Assembly (NCBI RefSeq): GCF_933208495.1
Contig: NZ_CAKOET010000001.1
Location: forward strand, 279,460-343,459
Origin: Convivina praedatoris
GTDB lineage: Bacteria > Bacillota > Bacilli > Lactobacillales > Lactobacillaceae
Length of the DNA: 64,000 bases
Reading direction: 5' to 3'
This document shows, one piece after another, positions 17,739-26,425 of this stretch. Each line of letters begins with the position of its first letter. Position 1 is the stretch's first letter. Made by a program: the position numbers and the translations under genes. Below the pieces are notes generated by a model. The model saw only the letters and a program-made list of their open reading frames with translations. It made no database searches and was not told where the DNA came from.

Positions 17739-19460
17739 ATGAAACAATCACTACTATTTATGCCAACTTTGCGGGAAATACCTGCTGATGCCGAGGTGAA
17801 GAGTCATCAATTGCTATTAAAGGCTGGTTATATTCGGCCAGTTGCAGCGGGAATGTTTTCTTATTTACCATTAGCCCAACGTGTTTTAAACAAGATTGAA
17901 GCCATTATTCGAGAAGAAATGGCAGCAGTTAATGCCAATGAAATGTCAGTACCAGAAGTTTTGCCGGCTGAGCTGTGGGAGCGTTCTGGTCGTTATGCTA
18001 CTTATGGACCAGATTTGTATAAGTTCCAAAATCGGCAAAACCGTAACTTTATCTTAGGACCTACTCACGAGGAAACTTTTACCGAATTAATGGGTAGTGA
18101 AATTAAGTCCTATAAAAAATTGCCACTTTTGGTTTACCAAATTCAAACTAAATTCCGTGATGAAAATCGTCCCCGTTTTGGTCTGTTACGCACTCGTGAG
18201 TTCATCATGAAGGATGCTTATTCTTTTAGTGCTGATCAAGAAGGTTTAGATAAAGCCTTTAGAAGTATGGAAGACGCCTACGTGAAGATTTTTGATCGCA
18301 TTGGCTTAGACTATCGAATCATTGTCGGTGATGCCGGTGCCATGGGTGGTTCGGATTCTAAGGAATTCTCGGCGCCAGCTGCTGCAGGTGAAGACACGAT
18401 TGTTTATTCGGATGCGACTGATTATGCTGCTAATTTGGAAATGGCTAAAGATTTCTACGAACGCCAACCAGATGATAGTCCTGATCAAGAATTGACTTTA
18501 ATTGACACCCCAACAGTTAAAACAATTGCAGAGTTGTCCGATTTATTGGACCGTTCGGCTGATCAACTGGTTAAAACCATTATGTTGAAAACCGATGATG
18601 ATCGGTTAGTTGCGGTGGTAACTACTGGTGACTTTGAAGTTAATGATGTGAAAGTTCAAAACTTCTTAGGAGTTAATGCTGTTGAATTAGCTGATGAAGC
18701 CCTAGTCGAAGAAAAAATTGGCGCTGGTTTTGGTTCATTAGGGCCCGTTGATTTACCAGAAGATGTTACCTTATTGGTTGATGAACGTGCCGCTGATTTG
18801 GCTAATTTTGCTGCTGGTGCTAATCAAAGTGGTAAGCACTATATCAATGTGAATTGGCAACGCGATGTTGAACTAGCTGACGAAGCGATTAGCGATTTCC
18901 GCTTGGTTCGTGAGGGCGATTTGGCCGTTGAGGGTAAGGGTAAGTTACACTTTACTAAGGGAATTGAAATTGCCCATATTTTCAAATTAGGTACTCGTTA
19001 CTCTGCTAAATTAGGTGCACAAGTTCTTGATCAAAATGGTCGCAATGTCGACATGATTATGGGGTCATACGGCATCGGGGTATCCCGTTTGTTAAGCGCC
19101 ATTGTTGAACAACGTGGAGATGAAGAGGGCTTGGATTGGCCAGCCAGTGTAGCGCCATTTGATGTTCATATTGTACCGGTTAACCTCAAGGATGAAGACC
19201 AGGCTAAGTTGACTGCCACTTTGGAAGAAAATCTAAAGGCTCAGGGACTTGATGTTTTGGTTGATGATCGTAAAGAACGAGCTGGAGTTAAATTTGCGGA
19301 TGCAGATTTGATTGGTATTCCAGTTCGAATCACTGTTGGTAAAAAGGCAGTTGAAGACATTGTTGAAGTGAGGGTTCGAGCCAGCCATACTAACTTTGAA
19401 ATGCGGGTTAGCGAAATTGAAGATTCCATCAAAGTTTTGTTAAATGGACAAGAAGATTAA
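17739..19460 (+). CDS. proS: Prolyl-tRNA synthetase (bacterial type with editing insertion)
   Basis: Charges tRNA-Pro with proline in the cytoplasm. 573 residues, the length of the bacterial form: class II motifs 1-3 (around MSVPEVLPAELWERSGR, GPTHEETFTEL with FRDENRPRFGLLRTREF, and MGSYGIGVSRLLSA), an editing domain inserted at about 225-390 (KTIMLKTDDDRLVAVV) and a C-terminal anticodon-binding domain (HIVPVNLKDEDQAKL; DDRKERAGVKFADADLIGIP). Start ATG follows AAGGGAATTTT. No T-box leader lies upstream, so it is probably expressed with rseP. A terminator follows. Confidence 0.96.
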   Translation: MKQSLLFMPTLREIPADAEVKSHQLLLKAGYIRPVAAGMFSYLPLAQRVLNKIEAIIREEMAAVNANEMSVPEVLPAELWERSGRYATYGPDLYKFQNRQNRNFILGPTHEETFTELMGSEIKSYKKLPLLVYQIQTKFRDENRPRFGLLRTREFIMKDAYSFSADQEGLDKAFRSMEDAYVKIFDRIGLDYRIIVGDAGAMGGSDSKEFSAPAAAGEDTIVYSDATDYAANLEMAKDFYERQPDDSPDQELTLIDTPTVKTIAELSDLLDRSADQLVKTIMLKTDDDRLVAVVTTGDFEVNDVKVQNFLGVNAVELADEALVEEKIGAGFGSLGPVDLPEDVTLLVDERAADLANFAAGANQSGKHYINVNWQRDVELADEAISDFRLVREGDLAVEGKGKLHFTKGIEIAHIFKLGTRYSAKLGAQVLDQNGRNVDMIMGSYGIGVSRLLSAIVEQRGDEEGLDWPASVAPFDVHIVPVNLKDEDQAKLTATLEENLKAQGLDVLVDDRKERAGVKFADADLIGIPVRITVGKKAVEDIVEVRVRASHTNFEMRVSEIEDSIKVLLNGQED

Positions 19461-19470
19461 AAATAATCTA

Positions 19471-19497
19471 AAAAAAGCCGATTTTATCGGCTTTTTT
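19471..19497 (+). terminator. Terminator of proS
   Basis: Twelve-base-pair stem AAAAAAGCCGAT / ATCGGCTTTTTT with loop TTT. Confidence 0.92.
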
Positions 19498-19516
19498 ACA
19501 ATTAGGAGGAACTAGC

Positions 19517-22500
19517 ATGTCCTTAGATCCAAGTCAGCAATTAGTTAAATTGTTAGATCATGTCCAAATAGCAGATGAAATGCGATCAGCTTTTCAAGCC
19601 GGTGCTATCCAAGAAGTTTTAGTTAATCCAGCTGAAGGAAGTTGGCACTTTGTTATTACGCTACCACAGGCTTTGCCTTTCGACCTTTATGTTCATTTTC
19701 AAAAGAGCTTACAAAAGTCCTTTGCCAATATTGCGCAGGTAACTTTATCAATCAAAGGGGCTACAACAGCTGTTGATGAGCAACTGTTAAATCAATACTG
19801 GCCTTTAGTTTTACACCAAACTGAACTCAATCATGCTGCTATTGAACAATTAACCCAGAGTTCATCATTGGCGTTAAGTGAGGCGGGGCCAGTGGTTAAC
19901 ATTAAGACAGCAGCACCAGTTTTGTTTGATCAGTTAAATACTGATATTGTTGCTCAAATTGGGGCTAGCTATCAGGATTTTGGATTTCCACAATTAAGCT
20001 TTGAACCGTTGTTAGATCAAGATTTAGCCCAACAAATTCAAGATAACGTAGCTCGTCATCATGAGCAGTTACAAGAAAACCTTCAAAAGGCGATTGTGGC
20101 AGCTGAAAGTCAGGTTAGCAGTGCAGGCAGTGGACATGGGCCGCTTCGTTTGGGACGCAAAATTGCTAAAAATGCTGAAATTACTCGTTTAAATACGATT
20201 GATAACGAAGAAAATCGGATTGTGATTGAAGGCTATATTTTTGACCAGGAAATTCGTGAGTTGCGTTCAGGACGTAAATTATTAACCTTGAAATTAACTG
20301 ATTATTCTAGTTCAATTTCAGCTAAAAAGTTCTCCAACACCGAGACTGATGAAGCAGTTTTTGATGAAATTAAGACTGGTATGTGGGTCAAAATGAGCGG
20401 GAATGTGCAAGAAGACCAATATGCCCATGAATTGGTGATGAATATCTATGATTTAGAAGTTATTGATCATGAGGATCGTAGTGAACCCTACGAAGGGGAC
20501 GAAAAGCGGATTGAATTGCAGGCCCACACTAATATGTCGGCGATGGATGCAGTGACTAATTTTGACCAGGTTGGGGCGTTGGCAAAAAAATGGGGGCAAA
20601 CGGCCCTAGCAGTGGTTGATAACGGTAACGTCCAGGGCTTTCCAGTGGCAATTGCAACTGGAGAAAAATACGGCCTGAAAATCCTTTACGGAATGGAGGC
20701 TAATTTGGTCGAAGACGGCCAACCGATTGCCTTTAATTTAGCAGATATTAATTTATTAGATTCAAAGCTAACCTATGTAGCTTTTGACTTGGAAACAACT
20801 GGTTTATCAGCGGTTAGTGACCGTATTATCGAATTATCAGCGGTCAAAATGGAATTAGGAAACGTGGTGGATAAGTTTTCAGAATATATTAACCCCGGTT
20901 TTCCTCTGTCTGAATTTACAACCAATTTAACCTCAATTACTGATGCTATGGTGGCCAATGCCAAACCAGAAAAAGAAGTAATTGATGCTTTTCGGGAATG
21001 GTCAGCCGGTACGGTGATGGTTGGGCACAACGTTACTTTTGATGTTGACTTTTTAAATGCAACTTACGCACGGCATCAAGAAGATTCAATCACTAATCCG
21101 GTCATTGATACCTTACCCTTTACCCGTTGGTTATATCCTGACTATAAATCTTATCGACTTGGTACGATTGCCAAACGCTTTAATATTAATTTGGAGCAAG
21201 CTCACCGGGCGATTTACGATGCAGAGACGACTGGACATATTGCCTGGCGGTTGATTAAAGAGGCTTATGAAAGGCACCAATTAGATAATCATCAGCAGTT
21301 AAATGACCATATGACCGATGAAGCGGCTTGGCGTCATGGACGGCCCAGTCATATGACTCTTTTGGTTAAAAATCAGGTCGGATTAAAAAATCTCTATAAG
21401 TTAGTTTCAAGATCTAATATTGATTTTTTTGCCAAGGTACCACGTTTGCCACGTTCGGTTATGGATCACTATCGGGAAGGGCTACTTTTAGGTAGTGGTG
21501 ATACCAGTGGGGAAGTCATCATTACCTTGATTGAAAAAGGATATGAGGCAGCCCGTAAAAAGGCCCAGTACTACGATTATCTGGAAATTCAACCATTAGA
21601 AAATTATGCACCAATGTTAGCCACGCAGTTGATTGAAAGTCAAGATCGACTAAAGCAACTTTTGACGGAAATGGTTAAGATGGGGCAGGAACTAGACAAG
21701 TTGGTTGTGGTCACGGGTGATGTGAAATATACCAATCCGGAAGATAAAATTTATCGTGATATTCTAATTGGTTCTCAACCCGGTAATCCATTAAATCGTA
21801 CGGTTTTGCCAGAAGTTTACTTTAAAACTACGCAAGCTCTCTTGGATGAATTTGCTTTCTTAGGTGAAGAAACGGCCAAGGAAGTGGTTATTACCAACAC
21901 TCACAAAATTGCGGATTTACTAGAAGATTTAGAACCCCTAAAAAGTGGTTCCTATCCACCTAAAATTCCAGGAGCTGGTGAGGAATTACGTAACAAAACG
22001 ATTGCAGCCGCTAAAAAGGCGTATGGTTCACCATTGCCAGTTGAAATTCAAGAACGAATTGATAAAGAATTAAAAGCCATTGTGGGGAACGGTTTTGCAC
22101 CGCACTACATGATTTCACAGAAGTTAGTCGCTAAATCGAACAAAGATGGTTACTTAGTTGGTTCGCGGGGGTCAGTTGGTTCTTCCTTTGTGGCCACCAT
22201 GTCAGGAATTACCGAGGTTAATCCTTTACCACCGCATTACCGTTCTGCCCATGGGGATTATTTTGAGTTAGTTGATTCTAAAAAATACGGCTCTGGCTAT
22301 GATTTACCGGATAAAGAAGATCCTAATCACCCGGGAGAGCTTTTAATTGGGGATGGACAAAATATTCCCTTTGAAACATTTATGGGTTATACCGGAAACA
22401 AGGTGCCCGATATTGACTTGAATTTCTCGGGAGATTATCAGCCAATCGCCCATAACTATATGAAAGTTATGTTTGGTGAGAATAATGTGTATAAGGCCGG

Positions 22501-23833
22501 TACAATTGCTACCGTGGCTGAAAAAACGGCCTTTGGTTATGTTAAAGCTTATGAACGTGACCACGATGAACGTTTTCGTGGTGCTGAAGTTGAGCGTTTA
22601 GCTCAGGGAGTTACTGGGGTTAAACGAACAACCGGACAACACCCGGGTGGCATTTTGATTGTCCCTCGTGAATACGAAGTTTATGACTTTACTCCGGTTC
22701 AATATCCGGCCGATGATCAACATTCCTTGTGGAAAACAACTCACATGGATTATCATTCAATCCACGATAATTTGTTAAAAATGGATATATTAGGTCATGA
22801 TGATCCGACGATGGTTCGAACCCTGAAAGATTTATCGGGGATTGATCCACAATCAATTCCAGCTAACGATCCGGGGGTTTTGAGCCTCTTTACTTCCACC
22901 GATGCTCTTGGGGTAACCCCAGAACAAATTTTCTCTAAAACAGGTACTCTTGGTTTGCCTGAATTTGGTACCAACTTTGTGCGGGGGATGTTAGAAGATA
23001 CTCAGCCCAAAAATTACTCTGAATTGCTTCAAATTTCAGGGCTATCGCATGGAACTGATGTGTGGTTGGGTAATGCTCATGATCTAGTTGAAGACGGGAC
23101 GGCCACGATTGGGACCGTGATTGGAACTCGTGACAAGATTATGACTGATTTAATCAATTGGGGATTACCAGCAGCGGATTCCTTTAATATCATGGAAAAG
23201 GTTCGTAAGGGCAAGGGTATTACTGATGAATATCAGCAGTTGATGCGCGAACATGATGTGCCAGAATGGTACATTGAATCCTGTTTGAAAATCAAATATA
23301 TGTTTCCTCGAGCTCACGCTGCGGCCTACGTTTTGATGGCTTTGCGGATTGCCTATTTTAAGGTTTATTTCCCCACGATTTATTACGCTACTTATTTATC
23401 AGTGCGTGCTGATAACTTTGATATTGTGGTGATGAGTCGTGGTAAACAAGCTACCAAAGATGCGCTGGCCAAATTACGAGCCTTAGGTAATGATGCCACG
23501 GTTGGGGATCGAAATTTACAAACTGTTCTAGAAATGGCCAATGAGGCGTTGGAACGGGGAATTGATTTTAAGATGGTAGATTTGGCTGAGTCCCAGGCGA
23601 CGGACTGGGTGATCGATGGCAATACGTTGATTCCACCCTTTGTTACAATCCCTGGTTTAGGTGAAAACGTTGCTAAACAAATTGTGGCTGCCCGAGCTGA
23701 AAAAGATTTTATCAGTAAGGAAGATTTGAAAAAACGGGGCAAGGTTTCTCAGAGTATTATTGAGTTTATGAGTCAAAATTCAGTCCTTGATGGACTACCG
23801 GAGGAAAATCAGTTGAGTCTATTTGAATTCTAA
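19517..23833 (+). CDS. polC: DNA polymerase III subunit alpha, PolC type
   Basis: Main replicative polymerase of low-GC Gram-positives. 1438 residues: N-terminal domain, OB fold (about 225-325), PHP domain split around an inserted DEDDh proofreading exonuclease (DLETTG at about 424; GHNVTFDVDF; HRAIYDAETTGH), palm/fingers with the catalytic PDIDLNFSGDYQ (about 962), KRTTGQHPGGI, GLSHGTDVWLGNA and a C-terminal QLSLFEF that fits a beta-clamp binding motif. Two oddities: PHP residues usually His are Gln335, Asn369 and Lys737, and the segment 907-955 that normally carries a four-cysteine zinc motif has no cysteine. Polymerase and exonuclease motifs are intact. Start ATG after TTAGGAGGA. Confidence 0.96.
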   Translation: MSLDPSQQLVKLLDHVQIADEMRSAFQAGAIQEVLVNPAEGSWHFVITLPQALPFDLYVHFQKSLQKSFANIAQVTLSIKGATTAVDEQLLNQYWPLVLHQTELNHAAIEQLTQSSSLALSEAGPVVNIKTAAPVLFDQLNTDIVAQIGASYQDFGFPQLSFEPLLDQDLAQQIQDNVARHHEQLQENLQKAIVAAESQVSSAGSGHGPLRLGRKIAKNAEITRLNTIDNEENRIVIEGYIFDQEIRELRSGRKLLTLKLTDYSSSISAKKFSNTETDEAVFDEIKTGMWVKMSGNVQEDQYAHELVMNIYDLEVIDHEDRSEPYEGDEKRIELQAHTNMSAMDAVTNFDQVGALAKKWGQTALAVVDNGNVQGFPVAIATGEKYGLKILYGMEANLVEDGQPIAFNLADINLLDSKLTYVAFDLETTGLSAVSDRIIELSAVKMELGNVVDKFSEYINPGFPLSEFTTNLTSITDAMVANAKPEKEVIDAFREWSAGTVMVGHNVTFDVDFLNATYARHQEDSITNPVIDTLPFTRWLYPDYKSYRLGTIAKRFNINLEQAHRAIYDAETTGHIAWRLIKEAYERHQLDNHQQLNDHMTDEAAWRHGRPSHMTLLVKNQVGLKNLYKLVSRSNIDFFAKVPRLPRSVMDHYREGLLLGSGDTSGEVIITLIEKGYEAARKKAQYYDYLEIQPLENYAPMLATQLIESQDRLKQLLTEMVKMGQELDKLVVVTGDVKYTNPEDKIYRDILIGSQPGNPLNRTVLPEVYFKTTQALLDEFAFLGEETAKEVVITNTHKIADLLEDLEPLKSGSYPPKIPGAGEELRNKTIAAAKKAYGSPLPVEIQERIDKELKAIVGNGFAPHYMISQKLVAKSNKDGYLVGSRGSVGSSFVATMSGITEVNPLPPHYRSAHGDYFELVDSKKYGSGYDLPDKEDPNHPGELLIGDGQNIPFETFMGYTGNKVPDIDLNFSGDYQPIAHNYMKVMFGENNVYKAGTIATVAEKTAFGYVKAYERDHDERFRGAEVERLAQGVTGVKRTTGQHPGGILIVPREYEVYDFTPVQYPADDQHSLWKTTHMDYHSIHDNLLKMDILGHDDPTMVRTLKDLSGIDPQSIPANDPGVLSLFTSTDALGVTPEQIFSKTGTLGLPEFGTNFVRGMLEDTQPKNYSELLQISGLSHGTDVWLGNAHDLVEDGTATIGTVIGTRDKIMTDLINWGLPAADSFNIMEKVRKGKGITDEYQQLMREHDVPEWYIESCLKIKYMFPRAHAAAYVLMALRIAYFKVYFPTIYYATYLSVRADNFDIVVMSRGKQATKDALAKLRALGNDATVGDRNLQTVLEMANEALERGIDFKMVDLAESQATDWVIDGNTLIPPFVTIPGLGENVAKQIVAARAEKDFISKEDLKKRGKVSQSIIEFMSQNSVLDGLPEENQLSLFEF

Positions 23834-23864
23834 TCAAGAAATTGCTTAGCGAGGACGGCTTCTC

Positions 23865-23873
23865 TGTTATACT
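23865..23873 (+). promoter_or_regulatory. Extended -10 immediately before csp (leaderless?)
   Basis: TGT plus TATACT (23868-23873) ends 7 nt before the csp ATG, so transcription would start at or within two bases of the start codon. TTGCTT at 23842-23847 is 20 nt upstream, too far for a good -35. Confidence 0.6.
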
Positions 23874-23880
23874 AAGAAAC

Positions 23881-24102
23881 ATGAAAAAAGGTACAGTAAA
23901 AATTTGGCAAAAAGATCGGGGTTATGGTTATATAACGCCTGATGATGGTAGTGCGGACGTTTTTGTCCACTTTAATGGTATTGAAGGGGACGGTTTCCGT
24001 GCTTTGACAGTCGGTCAGCATGTTGGCTATGTGTTAGTCGCTGGTTATCAAGACTGGCAGGCTGCCCGAGTACACCCAATCGAAGATTCAGATGGCCAAT
24101 AA
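23881..24102 (+). CDS. Cold-shock domain protein
   Basis: Small single-domain nucleic-acid-binding protein (RNA chaperone). 73 residues with the cold-shock OB-fold motifs: GTVKIWQKDRGYGYI (RNP1-like, with Tyr where GFGFI is common) and DVFVHFNGI (RNP2-like). The start ATG at 23881 gives the usual MKKGTVKIW N terminus; there is no ribosome binding site in front of it, and an extended -10 sits 7 nt upstream, so it may be translated from a leaderless mRNA. Its end overlaps the Nudix gene by 11 nt. Confidence 0.9.
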   Translation: MKKGTVKIWQKDRGYGYITPDDGSADVFVHFNGIEGDGFRALTVGQHVGYVLVAGYQDWQAARVHPIEDSDGQ

Positions 24103-24646
24103 AGAAAAATATTTAAGTGGTCAAGTCGTTTATCAGGGACCAATTTTTGCTGTAGAAAAGCAGCAGGTAAGCCTATCTGATGGAACCCAAGTCCAACGGG
24201 ATGTTATTCTGCACCAGCCTTCTGTAGCGATTTTGGCTTTCATCGATGATGATCATATTTTAATTGAACGTCAATGGCGGGCTACGATTCAAGACTTCAC
24301 CTGGGAAATCCCGGCCGGTAAGGTTGATCAACGCGATCAAGATAATTTAAGGCAAGCCGCGATTCGAGAGTTAAATGAAGAGTTACGACTAGAGGCTCAA
24401 AAATTGGTGCCAGCTTTAACCTTTTATCAAGCAGTCGGTTTTTCTGATGCCCAGCTGACTTTATTCACAGCAGAGCAGCTCAGTCCAGTGGCTCAAGAGG
24501 CGATTTTACCCCGTGATCAGGGTGAAAGTTTAGATATATTGACGATTTCTTTTGATGAGTTGTCACAGTGGTTTGCTCAAGGCAAAATTAACGATCAAAA
24601 AACCTTATTAGCCTTTCTTTACTGGGCTAATTTAAGAAAGGGATAG
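24092..24646 (+). CDS. Nudix hydrolase, ADP-ribose pyrophosphatase-like
   Basis: Probably hydrolyses ADP-ribose or related nucleotide sugars. 184 residues with an N-terminal strand region (VVYQGPIFAVEKQQVSLSDG), the ADP-ribose pyrophosphatase-like LIERQWRATIQDFTWEIPAG and a Nudix box whose core reads AAIRELNEEL (about 91-100). The first acidic position of the box region is DQRDQD, slightly unusual, but the catalytic REUxEE part is intact. Start overlaps the end of csp, implying translational coupling. Followed by a small membrane protein gene and mtnN. Confidence 0.88.
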   Translation: MANKEKYLSGQVVYQGPIFAVEKQQVSLSDGTQVQRDVILHQPSVAILAFIDDDHILIERQWRATIQDFTWEIPAGKVDQRDQDNLRQAAIRELNEELRLEAQKLVPALTFYQAVGFSDAQLTLFTAEQLSPVAQEAILPRDQGESLDILTISFDELSQWFAQGKINDQKTLLAFLYWANLRKG

Positions 24647-24658
24647 TTTTAAAGCCCG

Positions 24659-24946
24659 ATGTTTGAAAATTTAAAAGAAAAACGTCACCAGCGTCAACGA
24701 ATCCGTGAACGTGAGCGGGTTGAAAAAGAATATGCAAAAACCCATCCTACCCGTATTGAAGTAGTCCAGCCCGAAACTCGGTCCGAAATGCGGTTAACCC
24801 ATAAGGGTAAATTTGAGATGGGCTCGGATGGAGAACTGACTACCAAAGGTCGAACTGATCGCTTATCGTATCGTTATAATATGGCAATTTGGGTGTTAGT
24901 CTTATTAATTATTGCTGTTTATTTATTTTTCTTTTTTGTCAATTAG
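24659..24946 (+). CDS. Small single-pass membrane protein of unknown function
   Basis: 95 residues. A very charged N terminus rich in Arg, Lys and Glu (residues 3-25, helical and coiled-coil-like), a polar middle and one C-terminal membrane segment (about 74-94, VLVLLIIAVYLFFFFV). The topology suggests a tail-anchored protein with its bulk in the cytoplasm. It lies 12 nt after the Nudix gene and 15 nt before mtnN, so it belongs to that operon. Not recognised as a named family. Confidence 0.8.
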   Translation: MFENLKEKRHQRQRIRERERVEKEYAKTHPTRIEVVQPETRSEMRLTHKGKFEMGSDGELTTKGRTDRLSYRYNMAIWVLVLLIIAVYLFFFFVN

Positions 24947-24961
24947 ATTGAGGAACTTTAC

Positions 24962-25639
24962 ATGAAAATTGGGATTATTACCCCTATGCCCGAAGAAAAG
25001 GGGAGCTTAGTAGCTGCCCTAGATAATAAGCAAACTGTTTTAATCGTTGATATGGAAATTATTTTAGGTGACTATGGTCATCATCAAGTAATTTTGATGG
25101 AATCTGGTATCGGCAAGGTTGCAGCAGCAACGGCGACGACCGTTTTAATTCAGCAGTATCATCCCGATGCTATTATTAATACTGGTTCGGCCGGTGCTTT
25201 AGATCCACAATTACAAATCGGCGACACCGTGATTGGCCGTCAATTAGCTTATAGTGATGTTGATGTAACGGTTTTTGGTTATGATTATGGTCAATTACCT
25301 GGTCAGCCCACTTATTTTGAAGCAGATCAAATGCTAGTTAAAACTTTTAGCAAATTAACGACCACCGGTTCGGTGGGTTTGATTGTTTCAGGCGATCAGT
25401 TTGTACAACAGTCACAAAAAGCCGAGATTAAAAAGCATTTTCCCCAGGCCCTAGTAGCTGAGATGGAAGGAGCTGCCGTGGCCCAAGTGGCCGAACGTTT
25501 TAACATTCCTTTTATCATTTTACGGGGGGTATCGGATTTAGCTAACGGCGATTCAGGGATTGATTTTGACGAATATGTCGTTGAAGCTGGCCGTGCTTCG
25601 GCGCAACTTTTATTAACATTTTTAGACCAACAAAAATAA
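24962..25639 (+). CDS. mtnN: 5'-methylthioadenosine/S-adenosylhomocysteine nucleosidase
   Basis: Cleaves adenine from methylthioadenosine and S-adenosylhomocysteine, clearing SAM by-products and feeding the LuxS route. 225 residues of the Pfs type: MKIGIITPMPEE start, GIGKVAAATATT, INTGSAGAL, the substrate-binding VAEMEGAAVAQVAERF and the catalytic Asp in LRGVSDLANGDS. Start ATG with GAGGAACTTT upstream. Last gene of the csp-nudix-membrane protein-mtnN unit; a terminator follows. Confidence 0.95.
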   Translation: MKIGIITPMPEEKGSLVAALDNKQTVLIVDMEIILGDYGHHQVILMESGIGKVAAATATTVLIQQYHPDAIINTGSAGALDPQLQIGDTVIGRQLAYSDVDVTVFGYDYGQLPGQPTYFEADQMLVKTFSKLTTTGSVGLIVSGDQFVQQSQKAEIKKHFPQALVAEMEGAAVAQVAERFNIPFIILRGVSDLANGDSGIDFDEYVVEAGRASAQLLLTFLDQQK

Positions 25640-25640
25640 A

Positions 25641-25667
25641 GGAACGAGGATAAACTCGTTCCTTTTT
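25641..25667 (+). terminator. Terminator of mtnN operon
   Basis: Stem GGAACGAG / CTCGTTCC with loop GATAAA, then TTTTT. Confidence 0.92.
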
Positions 25668-25738
25668 GTACCTTTATCACATGCGTTTTTTATTGTATGA
25701 TATTAACCAGTGATAGATTTAAAATAAAGGATTAAATA

Positions 25739-26395
25739 ATGATAACAACCTATAACCCCCAAGCAACTGGGGATGTTTTGATGATTACTTTAGGCCCTAG
25801 TACCGGCGTTGAACAAGTTAACCAGCAGGGACAGGTGGTGCGGATAACTGATGGTAATACCGGTGCGGTAGTGGCCTTTAACATATTGGATTATGGCCAA
25901 GAATTAGGTATTGACGGTCAAAGTGGACAAATTTTTTTAGACCAAAAACAGGTTGATCAGGCAAATAAAATTTTGGATGAGGCCGGGTTTACAACTCAAC
26001 TGGCCCCTAATCCATCGAAGTTGACGATTGGCTATGTTGAATCCGTTGCGCCCCATCCGGATTCTGATCACTTACAGATTACCCAAACTACTGTCGGTCA
26101 AGATCAAAACCTTCAAATTGTTTCCGGTTCACCAAATATGAAGGCCGGTATTAAGGTTGTTGTGGCGCAACCAGGTAGCATGATGCCTTCGGGTAATGTT
26201 ATTTGGGCCGGTGAATTACGGGGTATCCCTTCTGCTGGAATGATCGTTTCTGGGCGAGAATTACAATTACCGGGGGCTCCCAATCGACCAGGCGCCTTGG
26301 TTTTGCCCGATGATTTTGGTGAAGTCGGGGAAGTTTTTAATTTTAACGCTGGTCGTCAGCTTTACCAAGACGGTAAAATTGACACAAATTATTAA
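25739..26395 (+). CDS. ytpR: YtpR family tRNA-binding protein
   Basis: 218 residues: an N-terminal DUF4479-like domain (1 to about 90) and a C-terminal tRNA-binding OB domain of the EMAP/PheT-N type (about 95-205) shown by IGYVESVAPHPDSDHLQITQ, IVSGSPNMKAGIKVVVA, and GELRGIPSAGMIVSGREL. It resembles the free-standing paralogue of the phenylalanyl-tRNA synthetase beta N terminus; its role is not well defined. Start ATG after AAAGG. TATGAT at 25696-25701 is a possible -10. murC follows 30 nt downstream. Confidence 0.9.
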   Translation: MITTYNPQATGDVLMITLGPSTGVEQVNQQGQVVRITDGNTGAVVAFNILDYGQELGIDGQSGQIFLDQKQVDQANKILDEAGFTTQLAPNPSKLTIGYVESVAPHPDSDHLQITQTTVGQDQNLQIVSGSPNMKAGIKVVVAQPGSMMPSGNVIWAGELRGIPSAGMIVSGRELQLPGAPNRPGALVLPDDFGEVGEVFNFNAGRQLYQDGKIDTNY

Positions 26396-26425
26396 ACATG
26401 AAACTTTCAAAGGGGAAGTTATCAC

